NCBI RefSeq assembly: GCF_022200785.1
Contig: NZ_CP087585.1
Span: 806,001-870,000, forward strand
DNA length: 64,000 nucleotides
Origin: Pedobacter mucosus
GTDB lineage: Bacteria; Bacteroidota; Bacteroidia; Sphingobacteriales; Sphingobacteriaceae
Reading direction: 5' to 3'
Shown here: positions 26,720 to 35,454 of the stretch, one piece after another
Numbering within the stretch: the stretch's first letter is position 1
Layout of the letters: every line of letters begins with the position of its first letter
Notes under the pieces: generated by a model
The model's input: only the letters and a program-made list of their open reading frames with translations
Database searches by the model: none
What the model was told of the DNA's origin: nothing
Translations under genes and position numbers: made by a program

Positions 26720-27972
26720 AACTTTCCACTCGTTACAACAGGGTAAATATCCTTACTGCTTCCATTGCGGTTATCATCACCGGGATAATTTATTATTTTT
26801 TTATCCACCTTATTCTTACAAATAAACTCGACAAAGATTTAGCGGTTGAAGAAAATGAAATTATACAGTACACACGTATTTATCGAAAGTTACCACTTCC
26901 GGCAAGTTTTCTTGATCAACAGATTTCTTACCGAGATTCTCCTGGAAATGCAAACAACATTCGCAATTTCAGCTATACCACGCTTATAAATCAAAACAGA
27001 AATGAACCAGGAAGAAGTTTGGTTACAACTGTCAATTTAAAAGGCAAGAATATTCAGGTTATTATAACAAAATCAAGGGTCGAATCAGAAGATCTGGTTC
27101 GGGTTATTCTGCTCATTACACTGGCAGTAACCGTGGTTTTACTTGTTTCGCTATTTTTAATTAACCGATATGTGCTGAGCAGACTTTGGATGCCTTTTTA
27201 TAAAACCTTGAAAAGAATGAAAGCATTTGAAGTAACAAAAATGGAAGCAGTTAGCGAGGTCGTAACAAAAATTGATGAATTTATAGAGCTTGATCAATCG
27301 GTAAATGCTATGGCTGACCGCGTAAAGCAGGATTATAAGGAACTTAAAAGTTTTACCGATAATGCTTCACACGAAATGATGACGCCACTGGCTATTATCA
27401 ATTCGAAACTTGATTCGCTTTTGCAAACTGAACCCTTTACCGCTCAACAAGGCGTTTTATTACAAGATATTTATCAAGCAATAGGCAAGCTTTCCCGTCT
27501 GCATCAATCTCTTTTGCTGCTAGCTAAAATAGAAAATAACTTAATAACGGATGCACAAGAAATTGATTTCAAAATTCTTGTGGAATCGAAAGTTAGACAG
27601 TTTCATGAGCTTTTCAAACGGGATCGTTTGATTATCGATGTAAAATTAGATGATAAAGTGTTAATTATGAGTCGCTATTTGGCTGATATTATATTGAATA
27701 ATCTTCTTAGTAACGCGATCAGGCATAACCTGCCTGATGGAAAAATTTTTATAGAACTCTCCAAAAAAGCATTGGTTATTTCTAATACAGGAAAAAATCT
27801 TAAAGTAAAAGATAAACTGTTTGATCGGTTTTCTAAGTCGACTGAATCTGAAGGTATGGGACTTGGTTTAGCTATTACCAAACAAATTTGTAACCTTTAC
27901 GGCTATCAAATAACCTATGAACCAATGAACGGTATGCATAAATTTTCTGTTTTATTTGGGCCTGAAATATAA
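26716..27972 (+). CDS. Sensor histidine kinase
   Basis: A 418-residue membrane kinase partnered with the preceding regulator. A first membrane helix lies at about 12-35, a periplasmic loop of some 95 residues follows, then a second helix at about 128-150. The HisKA domain carries His219 in DNASHEMMTPLAI; the sequence HEMMTP differs slightly from the usual HELRTP. The ATPase domain shows NNLLSNAIRHN (N box), ISNTGKNL, and the lid SEGMGLGLAITKQI. It has no recognisable HAMP signature of canonical form between helix and HisKA. The signal is unknown. Confidence 0.9.
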   Translation: MKLSTRYNRVNILTASIAVIITGIIYYFFIHLILTNKLDKDLAVEENEIIQYTRIYRKLPLPASFLDQQISYRDSPGNANNIRNFSYTTLINQNRNEPGRSLVTTVNLKGKNIQVIITKSRVESEDLVRVILLITLAVTVVLLVSLFLINRYVLSRLWMPFYKTLKRMKAFEVTKMEAVSEVVTKIDEFIELDQSVNAMADRVKQDYKELKSFTDNASHEMMTPLAIINSKLDSLLQTEPFTAQQGVLLQDIYQAIGKLSRLHQSLLLLAKIENNLITDAQEIDFKILVESKVRQFHELFKRDRLIIDVKLDDKVLIMSRYLADIILNNLLSNAIRHNLPDGKIFIELSKKALVISNTGKNLKVKDKLFDRFSKSTESEGMGLGLAITKQICNLYGYQITYEPMNGMHKFSVLFGPEI

Positions 27973-28023
27973 CTACAGAATTTCTACATAATTGCCTTAT
28001 AGTTTTGATAAAAAATAAAAACT

Positions 28024-28125
28024 ATGAGCAAGCTTTTAATATTTTTTTCGCTGATGTGTGTTGCAGTTACCGAAACATTTGCGAAAGATGTTTTCGATTC
28101 AAACGGCTATCAAATAAAATATTAA
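28024..28125 (+). CDS. 33-residue peptide with signal-like N-terminus
   Basis: MSKLLIFFSLMCVAVTETFA followed by KDVFDSNGYQIKY: the first 20 residues have the form of a signal peptide with a cleavage site after TFA, leaving a 13-residue exported peptide. The stop lies one base before the ATG of the PAP2 gene, so coupling is likely. It may be the remnant of a longer exported protein whose body is gone, a leader peptide, or a chance frame. No family recognised. Confidence 0.4.
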   Translation: MSKLLIFFSLMCVAVTETFAKDVFDSNGYQIKY

Positions 28126-28126
28126 A

Positions 28127-28921
28127 ATGAGCAGATACTCTATTTTAATATTGCTGTTAATAGCATTTTCAATATCTTCATTCGCTCAAAAAATAGATTC
28201 GCTGAAAAATACTATAAAATCAGATTCCCTTGATAGATGGTATGCAGGTAATCCAATCCCATTACGAAAATTTAATGCTTCAACATTTATTGCACCAGTG
28301 GTACTCATGGGCTATGGTTTTGCAGCAGTTTATGATGATGGTGCACTAAAACAACTTGATTTGAGCACTAAGGCTGAACTTCAGGAAGATCATCCGCTAT
28401 TTGCCGCTCATGTTGATGATTATTTACAGTTTGCACCTGCAGCCGCAGTATACGCATTAAACCTTTCGGGAATAAGGGGTAAACATAATTTATTCGATGC
28501 GACATTGCTCTATGTTACTTCTGGGGCGATAATGGGTGTTTCTACACATTTTGTAAAACAGGGCGTTGGCAGAGAGCGACCAAATGGAAATAATGAAAAT
28601 TCGTTTCCATCGGGCCATACTGCATCTGCTTTTATGGCGGCAGAATTTCTTCATCAAGAATATAAAGATGTAAATCCTTGGTTAGGCTACGCCGGATATT
28701 TTGTTGCTGCGGCCACAGGAACACTGCGTATGTATAATAACAAACACTGGTTTAGTGATGTTGTTGCAGGAGCAGGATTCGGAATTGCCTCAACCAAAAT
28801 TGCTTACCTGATTTATCCATATGTAAAGCAAATCTTTAATAAAAAATTAGGTAGCAAATTTACGGTGATGCCTTTCTATCAACCAAAAGCTCCAGGTTTG
28901 ATGCTTTCTGGTAGGCTTTAA
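28127..28921 (+). CDS. PAP2-family (phosphatidic acid phosphatase type 2) phosphatase
   Basis: A 264-residue exported protein with a signal peptide (about 1-20, SSFA-Q). The three phosphatase motifs are intact: KxxxxxxRP at residues 144-152, PSGH at 161-164, and RMYNNKHWFSD at 201-211 with Arg201, His207 and Asp211. Enzymes of this type remove phosphate from lipid phosphates, undecaprenyl pyrophosphate or lipid A in the envelope. It follows an OmpR-type two-component pair, which may respond to envelope conditions and control it. The exact substrate is not readable. Confidence 0.9.
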   Translation: MSRYSILILLLIAFSISSFAQKIDSLKNTIKSDSLDRWYAGNPIPLRKFNASTFIAPVVLMGYGFAAVYDDGALKQLDLSTKAELQEDHPLFAAHVDDYLQFAPAAAVYALNLSGIRGKHNLFDATLLYVTSGAIMGVSTHFVKQGVGRERPNGNNENSFPSGHTASAFMAAEFLHQEYKDVNPWLGYAGYFVAAATGTLRMYNNKHWFSDVVAGAGFGIASTKIAYLIYPYVKQIFNKKLGSKFTVMPFYQPKAPGLMLSGRL

Positions 28922-29384
28922 AAGCTTAATTAAAACTGTTTGTACGATTTTTAGAAAATGAATTAATTCATTCTAGACTTAGCAAAATGTTCATCTATTT
29001 AAAAAGTTTTAAATCCTTTTAGTTAAAGTTCTTATTTAACTTTATTGTTGGTTTTTTCATTTGACAAATGGAGAATTTCAAACTACATTATCATAAAAAA
29101 AGGCATAGCAAATAAATGCTATACCCTTATCTAAATTAACCTCCCATAAATGGAAGTTGTAAGGTTACCACACCTTACGCCGTAAATATAGAACTCCCGT
29201 ACTTAATTTTAAGTATAAACGTACTTCTGAAAGGTGTAATAGATGAATTGCTAGTGTAACTATTTGTTGCTGAGAAATTGTAAAGCATATTTATGGTTCA
29301 AAATTTCAAACATTTGAGGTCTTTACGCAGTTATGATATATTGTCGCAGGTAGATAATAAAGGGATTTTAAAAAATATATTATA
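28922..29384. other. Intergenic region with short inverted repeats, no gene seen
   Basis: About 460 bp. It holds small inverted repeats, for example GTAAGGT/ACCTTAC around 29158-29177 and TACTTAA/TTAAGTA near 29200, and an imperfect GCATAGC/GCTATAC hairpin near 29102-29124. None has the T tail of a terminator. It might contain a small RNA or riboswitch, but I cannot identify one. Confidence 0.5.
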
Positions 29385-30938
29385 GTGAACACATTCCAAA
29401 AAGGGAAGTTTGAGCTTTCCGGATTTTCCATGAGTGAAAACTTTGAGCTTTTAACGAAAGCGCTTGATGCATCAATTTCAGGAATTATAATTACAGACAA
29501 TAACCAGCCTGACAACCCAATTATATATTGCAATTCTGCTTTTGAGGTAATTAGCGGTTATAGCCGCAAAGAAATTATTGGCCATAATTGTAGATTTCTT
29601 CAAGCAGAAGACAGGAATCAGAAGGAAAGAGAAATATTAGCCCAGTCTGTGAAAGAGGGTTTGGATTGTGCTGTTGTAATTAGAAATTATAGAAAAAATG
29701 GAGATTTGTTTTGGAACGAACTCTATATGTCGCCAGTCAAAAATTCGAATGGTGACGTTACTCACTTTATCGGGGTTCAAAATGATGTAACCGAGCGAAA
29801 AAAGGTGGAGCATGATCTTCGTCAGCAGAAAGTTTTAATGCAACAAAAAGTTGATGAGCGGACGGTTGCCTTACGCGATAGCGAAGCTTTTTTAACCAGT
29901 ATTATTGAAACGGTTAGGGAAGGATTGCTTGTGCTCGATCCAAAGTTTAGGGTAATAAGTGCCAATTATCATTTTCTACGAACCTTTAAAGTATCTGCCG
30001 AGGAAACTGTAGGCAAGCAATTGTATGAATTAGGAAATAACCAATGGGATATATTAAAACTTCGCGAACTTCTAATCACGATTCTGCCCACTAATAATCC
30101 GGTGGTAGATTTTGAAGTAGAACATGATTTCCCGCATATTGGTAAAAAATTAATGCTGTTAAATGCCTATCGGATTGAACTTGAAGGGCAATTTAAGGAC
30201 CAGATTTTATTAGCCATAGAAGATATTACCGAGCGTAAAGAAATAGAACGAAGAAAAGATGATTTCCTTTCTATTGCCAGTCATGAGTTAAAAACACCCT
30301 TAACTACGATTAAGGGATATATGCAGATTCTTGAAAGGAACGTTCCAAAAGAAGCATCAGATAAATTTAGCGTTACTTTAGCCAAAGTTTCTCAGTATGT
30401 AGAAAGGCTAAATAATTTGATAGCAGAATTATTGGATGTATCACGAATCCAAACCGGCAATATTGAGTTGCATGAGGAAAGTTTTGACTTCGATAGAATG
30501 ATGAGTGAGGTTGTTGAAGGTATACAAGCATCAGCTCAGCACCATCGAATTATACTTACTGGTAAAGTTGACGCCACGGTAACAGCTGATGAAACCCATA
30601 TTATGCAGGTTTTAAATAACCTTTTATCAAATGCGGTAAAATATGGACCAGAATCTGAAAATATTGAAGTTAACGTTACAAATATCAGTGAATATGTTAA
30701 AGTTTCTGTTCGGGATTATGGTGTTGGAATGAGCATTGATGATAAGAAGCGTGTATTTGAACGGTTTTTTAGAGGCAGTGATATTCAAAAGCGCTTCCCG
30801 GGGATGGGCATTGGATTGTACGTTTGCGACCAGATTATTAAAAATCACAATGGTACGCTTTGGGTGGAGAGTGAAAAGGGCAAAGGTTCAACATTTAGTT
30901 TTACAATACCAAAAGGGGGAAAAAAATCGAATGAGTAA
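29385..30938 (+). CDS. LOV-domain (blue-light) sensor histidine kinase
   Basis: A 517-residue soluble kinase from a GTG at 29385 (an ATG at 29430 is an alternative that keeps all domains). Residues about 22-145 are a LOV domain: GHNCRFLQ at 66-73 with Cys69, the residue that forms a covalent flavin adduct in light, then IRNYRKNGDLFWNELYMSPVKN and FIGVQNDVTERK, which hold the two flavin-binding Asn and the conserved Gln. A second PAS domain (about 168-283) precedes HisKA with His300 in SHELKTP, and an ATPase domain with NNLLSNAVKYG and GMGIGLYV. The last eight bases overlap a single-domain response regulator gene. The photoreceptor role follows from the LOV signature. Confidence 0.9.
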   Translation: MNTFQKGKFELSGFSMSENFELLTKALDASISGIIITDNNQPDNPIIYCNSAFEVISGYSRKEIIGHNCRFLQAEDRNQKEREILAQSVKEGLDCAVVIRNYRKNGDLFWNELYMSPVKNSNGDVTHFIGVQNDVTERKKVEHDLRQQKVLMQQKVDERTVALRDSEAFLTSIIETVREGLLVLDPKFRVISANYHFLRTFKVSAEETVGKQLYELGNNQWDILKLRELLITILPTNNPVVDFEVEHDFPHIGKKLMLLNAYRIELEGQFKDQILLAIEDITERKEIERRKDDFLSIASHELKTPLTTIKGYMQILERNVPKEASDKFSVTLAKVSQYVERLNNLIAELLDVSRIQTGNIELHEESFDFDRMMSEVVEGIQASAQHHRIILTGKVDATVTADETHIMQVLNNLLSNAVKYGPESENIEVNVTNISEYVKVSVRDYGVGMSIDDKKRVFERFFRGSDIQKRFPGMGIGLYVCDQIIKNHNGTLWVESEKGKGSTFSFTIPKGGKKSNE

Positions 30939-31293
30939 TAAAAAAATTTTAATTTGTGATGATGATGCAGGAATACTTGATGTATTGGAGCTAATTTTGG
31001 AGGAGACTGGGCATATCATTATTCCAGAAATAAATAGTTTGAATGTACGGTCGGTTATTGATAAACAAAAACCAGATCTCATTATTTTAGATTTGTGGAT
31101 GCCTGTTTTATCAGGAGATCAGATTTTGCACATGATTAGAAGAACCGCGGAGTACAAAGATTTGCCAGTCATAATTATATCTGCCAGTAGGGATGGCGAA
31201 CAAATTGCATTCGATTCATCAGCAACAGCATTTATCGCCAAACCTTTTGATTATGATAATCTGGTTGGTACTGTGCAAAAAATCTTAAATTAA
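30931..31293 (+). CDS. Single-domain response regulator (CheY-like)
   Basis: A 120-residue receiver domain with acidic pocket CDDD (9-12), phospho-acceptor Asp54 in LIILDLWMP, Ser in IIISASRDGE and Lys in FIAKPFDYDNL. It has no output domain. The ATG at 30931 lies inside the last codons of the LOV kinase gene, so the two are coupled and probably form one phosphorelay. The downstream target, perhaps a second regulator elsewhere, is not visible. A longer frame upstream of this ATG is only a shadow of the kinase. Confidence 0.9.
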   Translation: MSNKKILICDDDAGILDVLELILEETGHIIIPEINSLNVRSVIDKQKPDLIILDLWMPVLSGDQILHMIRRTAEYKDLPVIIISASRDGEQIAFDSSATAFIAKPFDYDNLVGTVQKILN

Positions 31294-31346
31294 TTTTGAT
31301 AAACCAACCACCTAAACAAAATTTATAGCAATATTTTTATTCTCTT

Positions 31347-31592
31347 ATGCAAAGCGATACAGATATATCAACAACAATATTATCTATTGCTGATCAGCTT
31401 GGGCCGGAAAAAAGTACTTGCCCATCAGAAATCGCTCGCACACTATTTCCAGCCGACTGGCGTAAACATATGAAAGATGTAGTCGATATTGCTATCAATT
31501 TGCATAACCAAGGCAAAGTGGTAATTACACAAAAAGGGATTCCTATTGATGTAAATCACATCAAAGGGCCTATTCGTATTAAGATAAATTGA
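31347..31592 (+). CDS. DUF3253 family protein
   Basis: An 81-residue protein. Its key tracts are GPEKSTCPSEIARTLFPADWRKHMKDV and GKVVITQKGIPIDVNHIKGPIRIKI, the signature of DUF3253, a small winged-helix-like domain. Family members are frequent next to light- or stress-related genes such as photolyase-type clusters. Here the gene lies 53 bp after the LOV kinase/regulator pair and may be co-transcribed. Its biochemical role is unknown. Confidence 0.85.
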   Translation: MQSDTDISTTILSIADQLGPEKSTCPSEIARTLFPADWRKHMKDVVDIAINLHNQGKVVITQKGIPIDVNHIKGPIRIKIN

Positions 31593-31776
31593 GTGTTGTG
31601 TTGATATAATAATTCGCTTTTAGCCATGGAATGACAGCAAATAAATTAATTTCAAACCAACGCTTGTTAAAAGAATAACTTCTCGATTATTCACATAATA
31701 TATTGTATTGCAGTTATTTGACTATAAATTTGTCTGTTTACAATAGAGTATGTATATTGGTTTCAAATCCCCTAGA

Positions 31777-33294
31777 ATGAAAACCAGACAATTATTGTAT
31801 CAAAAGTTTAAACACTTTTCCTTTTTCGCCGCGGCCGTCAGTTTCGCCACGTTAAGTTCCTGTCATAAAGAAGAAGTAGCCAGTGAAGTTCAAACTAAAT
31901 TAGAGCGTACCATGTTAGTTGCTAATGCTAAAATTAGCTCTTTAAGCCTTCCAGGTAATGTTTTACGAGAGGTTTGGAACATGTCATACGGTAACGATGT
32001 AGCACAAATTCCTATACAAAATAATCCTTCAGCAACAACTCAGTTAAGTTCTTTAGAAGGACCCATTGATGATGGGGAGAATTATGGTACAAGAATCCGC
32101 GGCTATATAACCCCACCAGAAACAGGGAATTATACATTTTGGATTTCAGCAGATGATTCTGGAGAAATGTGGCTTTCTACTGATGAGCAAACGAAAAATA
32201 AAGAAAAAATCGCTTATACACTGAGTTGGAATAACAGCAGAGAGTGGAATAAATTTAACACACAAAAATCTAAAGAGATAACCTTAGAAGCTGGTCATAA
32301 ATACTACCTAGAGATTTTACAAAAACAAGGAGGGGGAGGCGGAAACCTGGCTGTACAATGGATGTTGCCTGATGGCAAAATTGAAAGTCCGATTCCAGGC
32401 AATCGTTTGGAAGCATATTCAGAAACTGTTGAAGCCAGTTATGCGTCATCGCCATCCATAGATTTGTATGATAAACATGATATTACCATTAGCGGTAAAT
32501 CTCTTACGGGAGGCTCAGCGCCGGTAATTAAGCTCAACAATTGCTCAAATATTCGCATTATTGGTAACAGACTTTCAAACTCCAGCGATGTAGGAATCTA
32601 TTTGTATAACTGTAAGAACATAACCATCGAAGATAATTTTTTTACCAATGTGAGTACAGGCGTATATGCAGACCATACCCAAGGCGGAATAGTGGTTAAT
32701 GGAAATCAGTTTTTAAATATGCAAGGACCTTTTCCAAGAGGTCAATTTGTACAATTTAACAATGTGAAAGGTGCAGGAAGTTCCATCAGCAATAATAGAG
32801 GAGAAAATATAATTGGTAGAAGCTATGCAGAAGATGCGATTAGTTTATACCAGAGCGAAGGAACAGCTTCTAGCCCGATACTTATTAATGGCAACCTGAT
32901 AAGGGGCGGCGGACCAAGCTTAAGCGGCGGTGGAATTATGCTTGGCGATCAAGGTGGGTCTTATTTATATGCATCAGATAATATTCTGGTAGATCCTGGT
33001 CAGTTCGGAATGGCAATTGCCGGAGGTCACCACGTCACGGTGGTAAATAATACGATTTTTGGAAGGCAACAGCTGTTTACAAATGTTGGTTTATATGTTA
33101 ATGACATTGGTGGTTGGAGAACTTCCGATTGTAAAGTGACTAATAATAAGGTACGGTATTACAATAAAACGAACTATCAAAATAACGCATGGTTATCGCC
33201 CAATAGTGTTAAGCCAGAAGGCTGGGATGCTAATATCTGGGGTGCTGAAATTGATCCTTCTTTATTGCCTTCACAATTGATTACGAAGAAATAA
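31777..33294 (+). CDS. PA14-domain lipoprotein with parallel beta-helix
   Basis: From ATG 31777 the protein has 505 residues (an in-frame ATG at 31750 adds nine residues unlike a signal peptide). The signal sequence ends in the lipobox LSSC, so it is a lipoprotein. Residues about 45-205 are a PA14-like domain (REVWNMSYGNDV, GYITPPETGNYTFWISADDSGEMWLS, KYYLEILQKQGGGGG), expected to bind glycans. The rest is a right-handed beta-helix with repeated N-x-I/F turns (NIRIIGNRLSNSSDVGIYLYNCKNITIEDN). Such helices often hold polysaccharide lyases or hydrolases, but I see no clear catalytic signature. No terminator is obvious behind it. Confidence 0.8.
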   Translation: MKTRQLLYQKFKHFSFFAAAVSFATLSSCHKEEVASEVQTKLERTMLVANAKISSLSLPGNVLREVWNMSYGNDVAQIPIQNNPSATTQLSSLEGPIDDGENYGTRIRGYITPPETGNYTFWISADDSGEMWLSTDEQTKNKEKIAYTLSWNNSREWNKFNTQKSKEITLEAGHKYYLEILQKQGGGGGNLAVQWMLPDGKIESPIPGNRLEAYSETVEASYASSPSIDLYDKHDITISGKSLTGGSAPVIKLNNCSNIRIIGNRLSNSSDVGIYLYNCKNITIEDNFFTNVSTGVYADHTQGGIVVNGNQFLNMQGPFPRGQFVQFNNVKGAGSSISNNRGENIIGRSYAEDAISLYQSEGTASSPILINGNLIRGGGPSLSGGGIMLGDQGGSYLYASDNILVDPGQFGMAIAGGHHVTVVNNTIFGRQQLFTNVGLYVNDIGGWRTSDCKVTNNKVRYYNKTNYQNNAWLSPNSVKPEGWDANIWGAEIDPSLLPSQLITKK

Positions 33295-33862
33295 GCGTGC
33301 TAGTTCCCCTCCTTGTTTCAAGGAGGGGCGTTGGCGGTTAAAATCGAAGTTTAGTAATTTATGTTATCCTGAGATCAACTTTTAGAAAAAAACAAAAGAG
33401 TTGGGATGACAACCCTTAATGATGCTGTCATTGGTAGTTACTAAGAATTTACTTTTTGCGCTAGCGTAATCAGAGCTCCATTTTTTGGATTTAGAGCTTC
33501 ATTATTTGGAACCTCCTGGCCGGGAGGCCCTCATTTCTTTTGAGAAACCAAAAGAAACAAAAGTTTCCGGCTGGCTAGATTTCTATTGAAGTTAGTGGTT
33601 TGGTTAATCGGTGCATCCCGAAATCTAGACTAGGCCGGTTCTAAAGCGAAACGGAGAGGTGGTGCTAGGGCTTAGCTAGTATTCAGATTTGCTCAAACCA
33701 TTTTTTGAACTTTACTTCATTCAATTCATTCGTGATTGTCATTGGTGGTTAAGCCTTAGCTCAGCCCTCTCCGAAGGAAAAGGAGCGTATATTTCGAAAG
33801 ATTATAATGCTATGCAATTATATCATCTTTTTTTGCAGAGGATCTTGATTCGAGAATAACAA
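33295..33862. other. Non-coding stretch with a family A element
   Basis: About 570 bp between convergent genes. It holds copy 2 of the family A structured repeat (33510-33680) and scraps of family C (TTATCCTGAGATCA near 33363). No credible gene is seen. Confidence 0.7.
33510..33680 (+). repeat. Family A structured dispersed repeat, copy 2
   Basis: Elements in order: GGCCGGGAGGCCC; hairpin TTTCTTTTG (33534-33542)/CAAAAGAAA (33549-33557); alternative hairpin GAAAC (33544-33548)/GTTTC (33563-33567); long-range stem CCGGC (33567-33571) with GCCGG (33634-33638) and CTAGATTTC (33575-33583) with GAAATCTAG (33620-33628), enclosing a 36-nt loop; and the tail GGGCTTAGCTAG. The stem bases differ from copy 1 at both arms but still pair. 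Confidence 0.78.
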
Positions 33863-34300
33863 TCATTTCTCCCTACAAGCACATTCATGGTGTTCGTTTA
33901 AATACTCAATTGTGGCATTACAAATTTTTTCCAGAACAGAAATATTAATATCTGATAGCTTTTTTATGTAGATACAGCTTTTGCCTATTTTATATTTTCC
34001 TAAATCAACGAGTAAGTGTTCGTTTTTTTCTGTAGGAGAATAAACGTATAACGAAAATTCTGTTTTCCTTGGCGAGAAACCAATTAAAGGCATATCACCT
34101 TCATGTCCACTTTCATATTTGTAATGATAGCTACCAAATCCAATAATCGTTGGTCCCCACATTTTGGGTTCGAATCCGGTCCATGTACTCATACTTCCGA
34201 TTAATCGAAAACTGTCTTTTTTCTTTTGATCATTCTCTACGTATGAGTTGATAAAATCCTTCACATCGATTTCTGTTTCTTGAGTTTTATTCTTCTTCAT
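33863..34300 (-). CDS. DUF1801-family protein
   Basis: A 145-residue cytoplasmic protein of the DUF1801 (YdhG-like) group: DVKDFINSYVENDQKKKDSFRLIGSMSTWTGFEPKMWG at the start, then GFGSYHYKYESGHEGDMPLIGFSPRKTEFSLYVY and LLVDLGKYKIGKSCIYIKKLSDIN. Members adopt a fold shared with iron-chaperone frataxin-related proteins, but their function is not established. The gene stands alone between repeat-rich non-coding regions on the minus strand. Confidence 0.82.
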   Translation of the reverse strand: MKKNKTQETEIDVKDFINSYVENDQKKKDSFRLIGSMSTWTGFEPKMWGPTIIGFGSYHYKYESGHEGDMPLIGFSPRKTEFSLYVYSPTEKNEHLLVDLGKYKIGKSCIYIKKLSDINISVLEKICNATIEYLNEHHECACREK

Positions 34301-34370
34301 GGGGTAAGCTTAAATGAATTTCAGGATGAATGAAAATTAAAGTTATGGCTTATTTGTAAATATTGCTAGC

Positions 34371-34795
34371 TATTAATTTGTTGGCATGTTTTGCGAAGGA
34401 TCTTATTTCAGTGGATATTTTCGAGTAATTATAAGCCTCGTCGTCATTGCGAAACTTGGTTTGAGCGAGTTGAAGCAATCTTATCCCTAATCTCGCGATA
34501 TCCTTATCGGATTACAAATCCGCAATAATCTGCTATTTGACATGTCCTTCGGAACATGTCAAATAGCAGATTTATTAATTTGTTATCATGTTTTGTGAAG
34601 GATCTTATTTCAGTGGATATTTCGAGTAATTATAAGCATCAACTCTCGCATCATCGTCATTGCGAAACCGGGTTTGAACGAGTTGAAGCAATCTTATCCC
34701 TAATCTCGCGATATGCTTATTGGATTACAAATCCGCAATAATCTGCTACTTGACATTTCCCTTCGGAACATTTCAAATAGCAGATTATTGCTGCC
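34371..34795 (+). repeat. Tandem duplication of families B and C, with UUCG-capped hairpins
   Basis: Two direct copies of a roughly 200-bp unit, starting at 34371 and 34572. Each begins with TGCGAAGGATCTTATTTCAG (family C; TGTGAAGG in the second), continues with CGTCATTGCGAAAC and GTTGAAGCAATCTTATCCCT (family B), then the small inverted repeat CGGATT-ACA-AATCCG, and ends with a large hairpin. In copy 1 (34527-34572) AATCTGCTATTTGACATGT pairs with ACATGTCAAATAGCAGATT around C-TTCG-G. There is no gene in the 34.3-34.96 kb gap. Confidence 0.8.
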
Positions 34796-34965
34796 GAACC
34801 AAAGTTTTTTGCGGTTAAATAATTAATTATTGACAACTATTGGTAAAGCACGATGTCGATAAGTTTTAGATAGTTAAATGTTGATCATTCTTATGCGCCA
34901 AAAAAGTGAATGCAATTTTTTCCTATTGTTGGGAGTTAATAATGTTCCATTTTATTAAAGTCACC

Positions 34966-35343
34966 TCAAGATTGTTTCCGCATACTTTGTTTAACTTTCT
35001 CCCTGTGCTGTTCACCCCAGGTACTTAGTTCAGCTAATACATTTTTCAAAGTCAGGCTGTACTCGGTCGCTTCGTAAATAATGCTCACTGGCGTGGTTGG
35101 ATATACATTACGCCTAATAAAGTCATTCAATTCCAAATCTTTTAGTTCGTTAGCCAATACTTTGGCGGATATACCGGTAATTTCATGTTGAATTTCATTA
35201 AAACGCTTTGATGATTGCACGATGGAAAGGATCAAAGCCAGTTTCCATTTTCCATTAAGGACATATAACGCATCAAGGACATTCTTAAGTGAGCCTTCAC
35301 ATGCTGTTCGGCTTGGAAGCATTTCGTTTTTAATGATTTTCAT
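34966..35343 (-). CDS. HxlR-family transcription regulator
   Basis: A 125-residue winged-helix regulator from the ATG at 35343: the alternative ATG at 35361 lies inside the -7 promoter element and is unlikely. The sequence CEGSLKNVLDALYVLNGKWKLALILSIVQSSKRFNEIQHEITGISAKVLANELKDLELNDFIRR is the typical HxlR core, with the conserved Cys at its start (CEGS), a redox or quinone-sensing residue in several members. It is divergent from an azoreductase-like flavoprotein gene; three inverted repeats of TTACC-N4-GGTAA form lie between, so it likely represses both. Confidence 0.9.
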   Translation of the reverse strand: MKIIKNEMLPSRTACEGSLKNVLDALYVLNGKWKLALILSIVQSSKRFNEIQHEITGISAKVLANELKDLELNDFIRRNVYPTTPVSIIYEATEYSLTLKNVLAELSTWGEQHREKVKQSMRKQS

Positions 35344-35348
35344 AGAGA

Positions 35349-35429
35349 CAAAGATAACCACTTACCTCAATGTAACCGCTTACCTTTGGGTAACTACTCA
35401 CTTTTTACCACCTGGTAACCATAGCTTTG
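35349..35429. promoter_or_regulatory. Divergent promoters with tandem HxlR-type operators
   Basis: Minus-strand -7 element TATCTTTG (35349-35356) and plus-strand -7 element TAGCTTTG (35422-35429). Between them are inverted repeats TTACC-N4-TGTAA (35362-35375, one mismatch), TTACC-N4-GGTAA (35380-35393) and TTACC-N4-GGTAA (35405-35418). One site lies next to each promoter element. Confidence 0.7.
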
Positions 35430-35454
35430 TTTCAACAATTCAATCATTGATGTT

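Noticed and set aside
30736..31293. Long form of the single-domain regulator starting at 30736
   Set aside because: The upstream part lies in the wrong frame over the conserved kinase ATPase domain; the ATG at 30931 gives a complete receiver domain.
34371..34795. Possible CRISPR array
   Set aside because: The repeat is only two units of about 200 bp, with no short regular repeat and spacer layout, and no cas genes are near.
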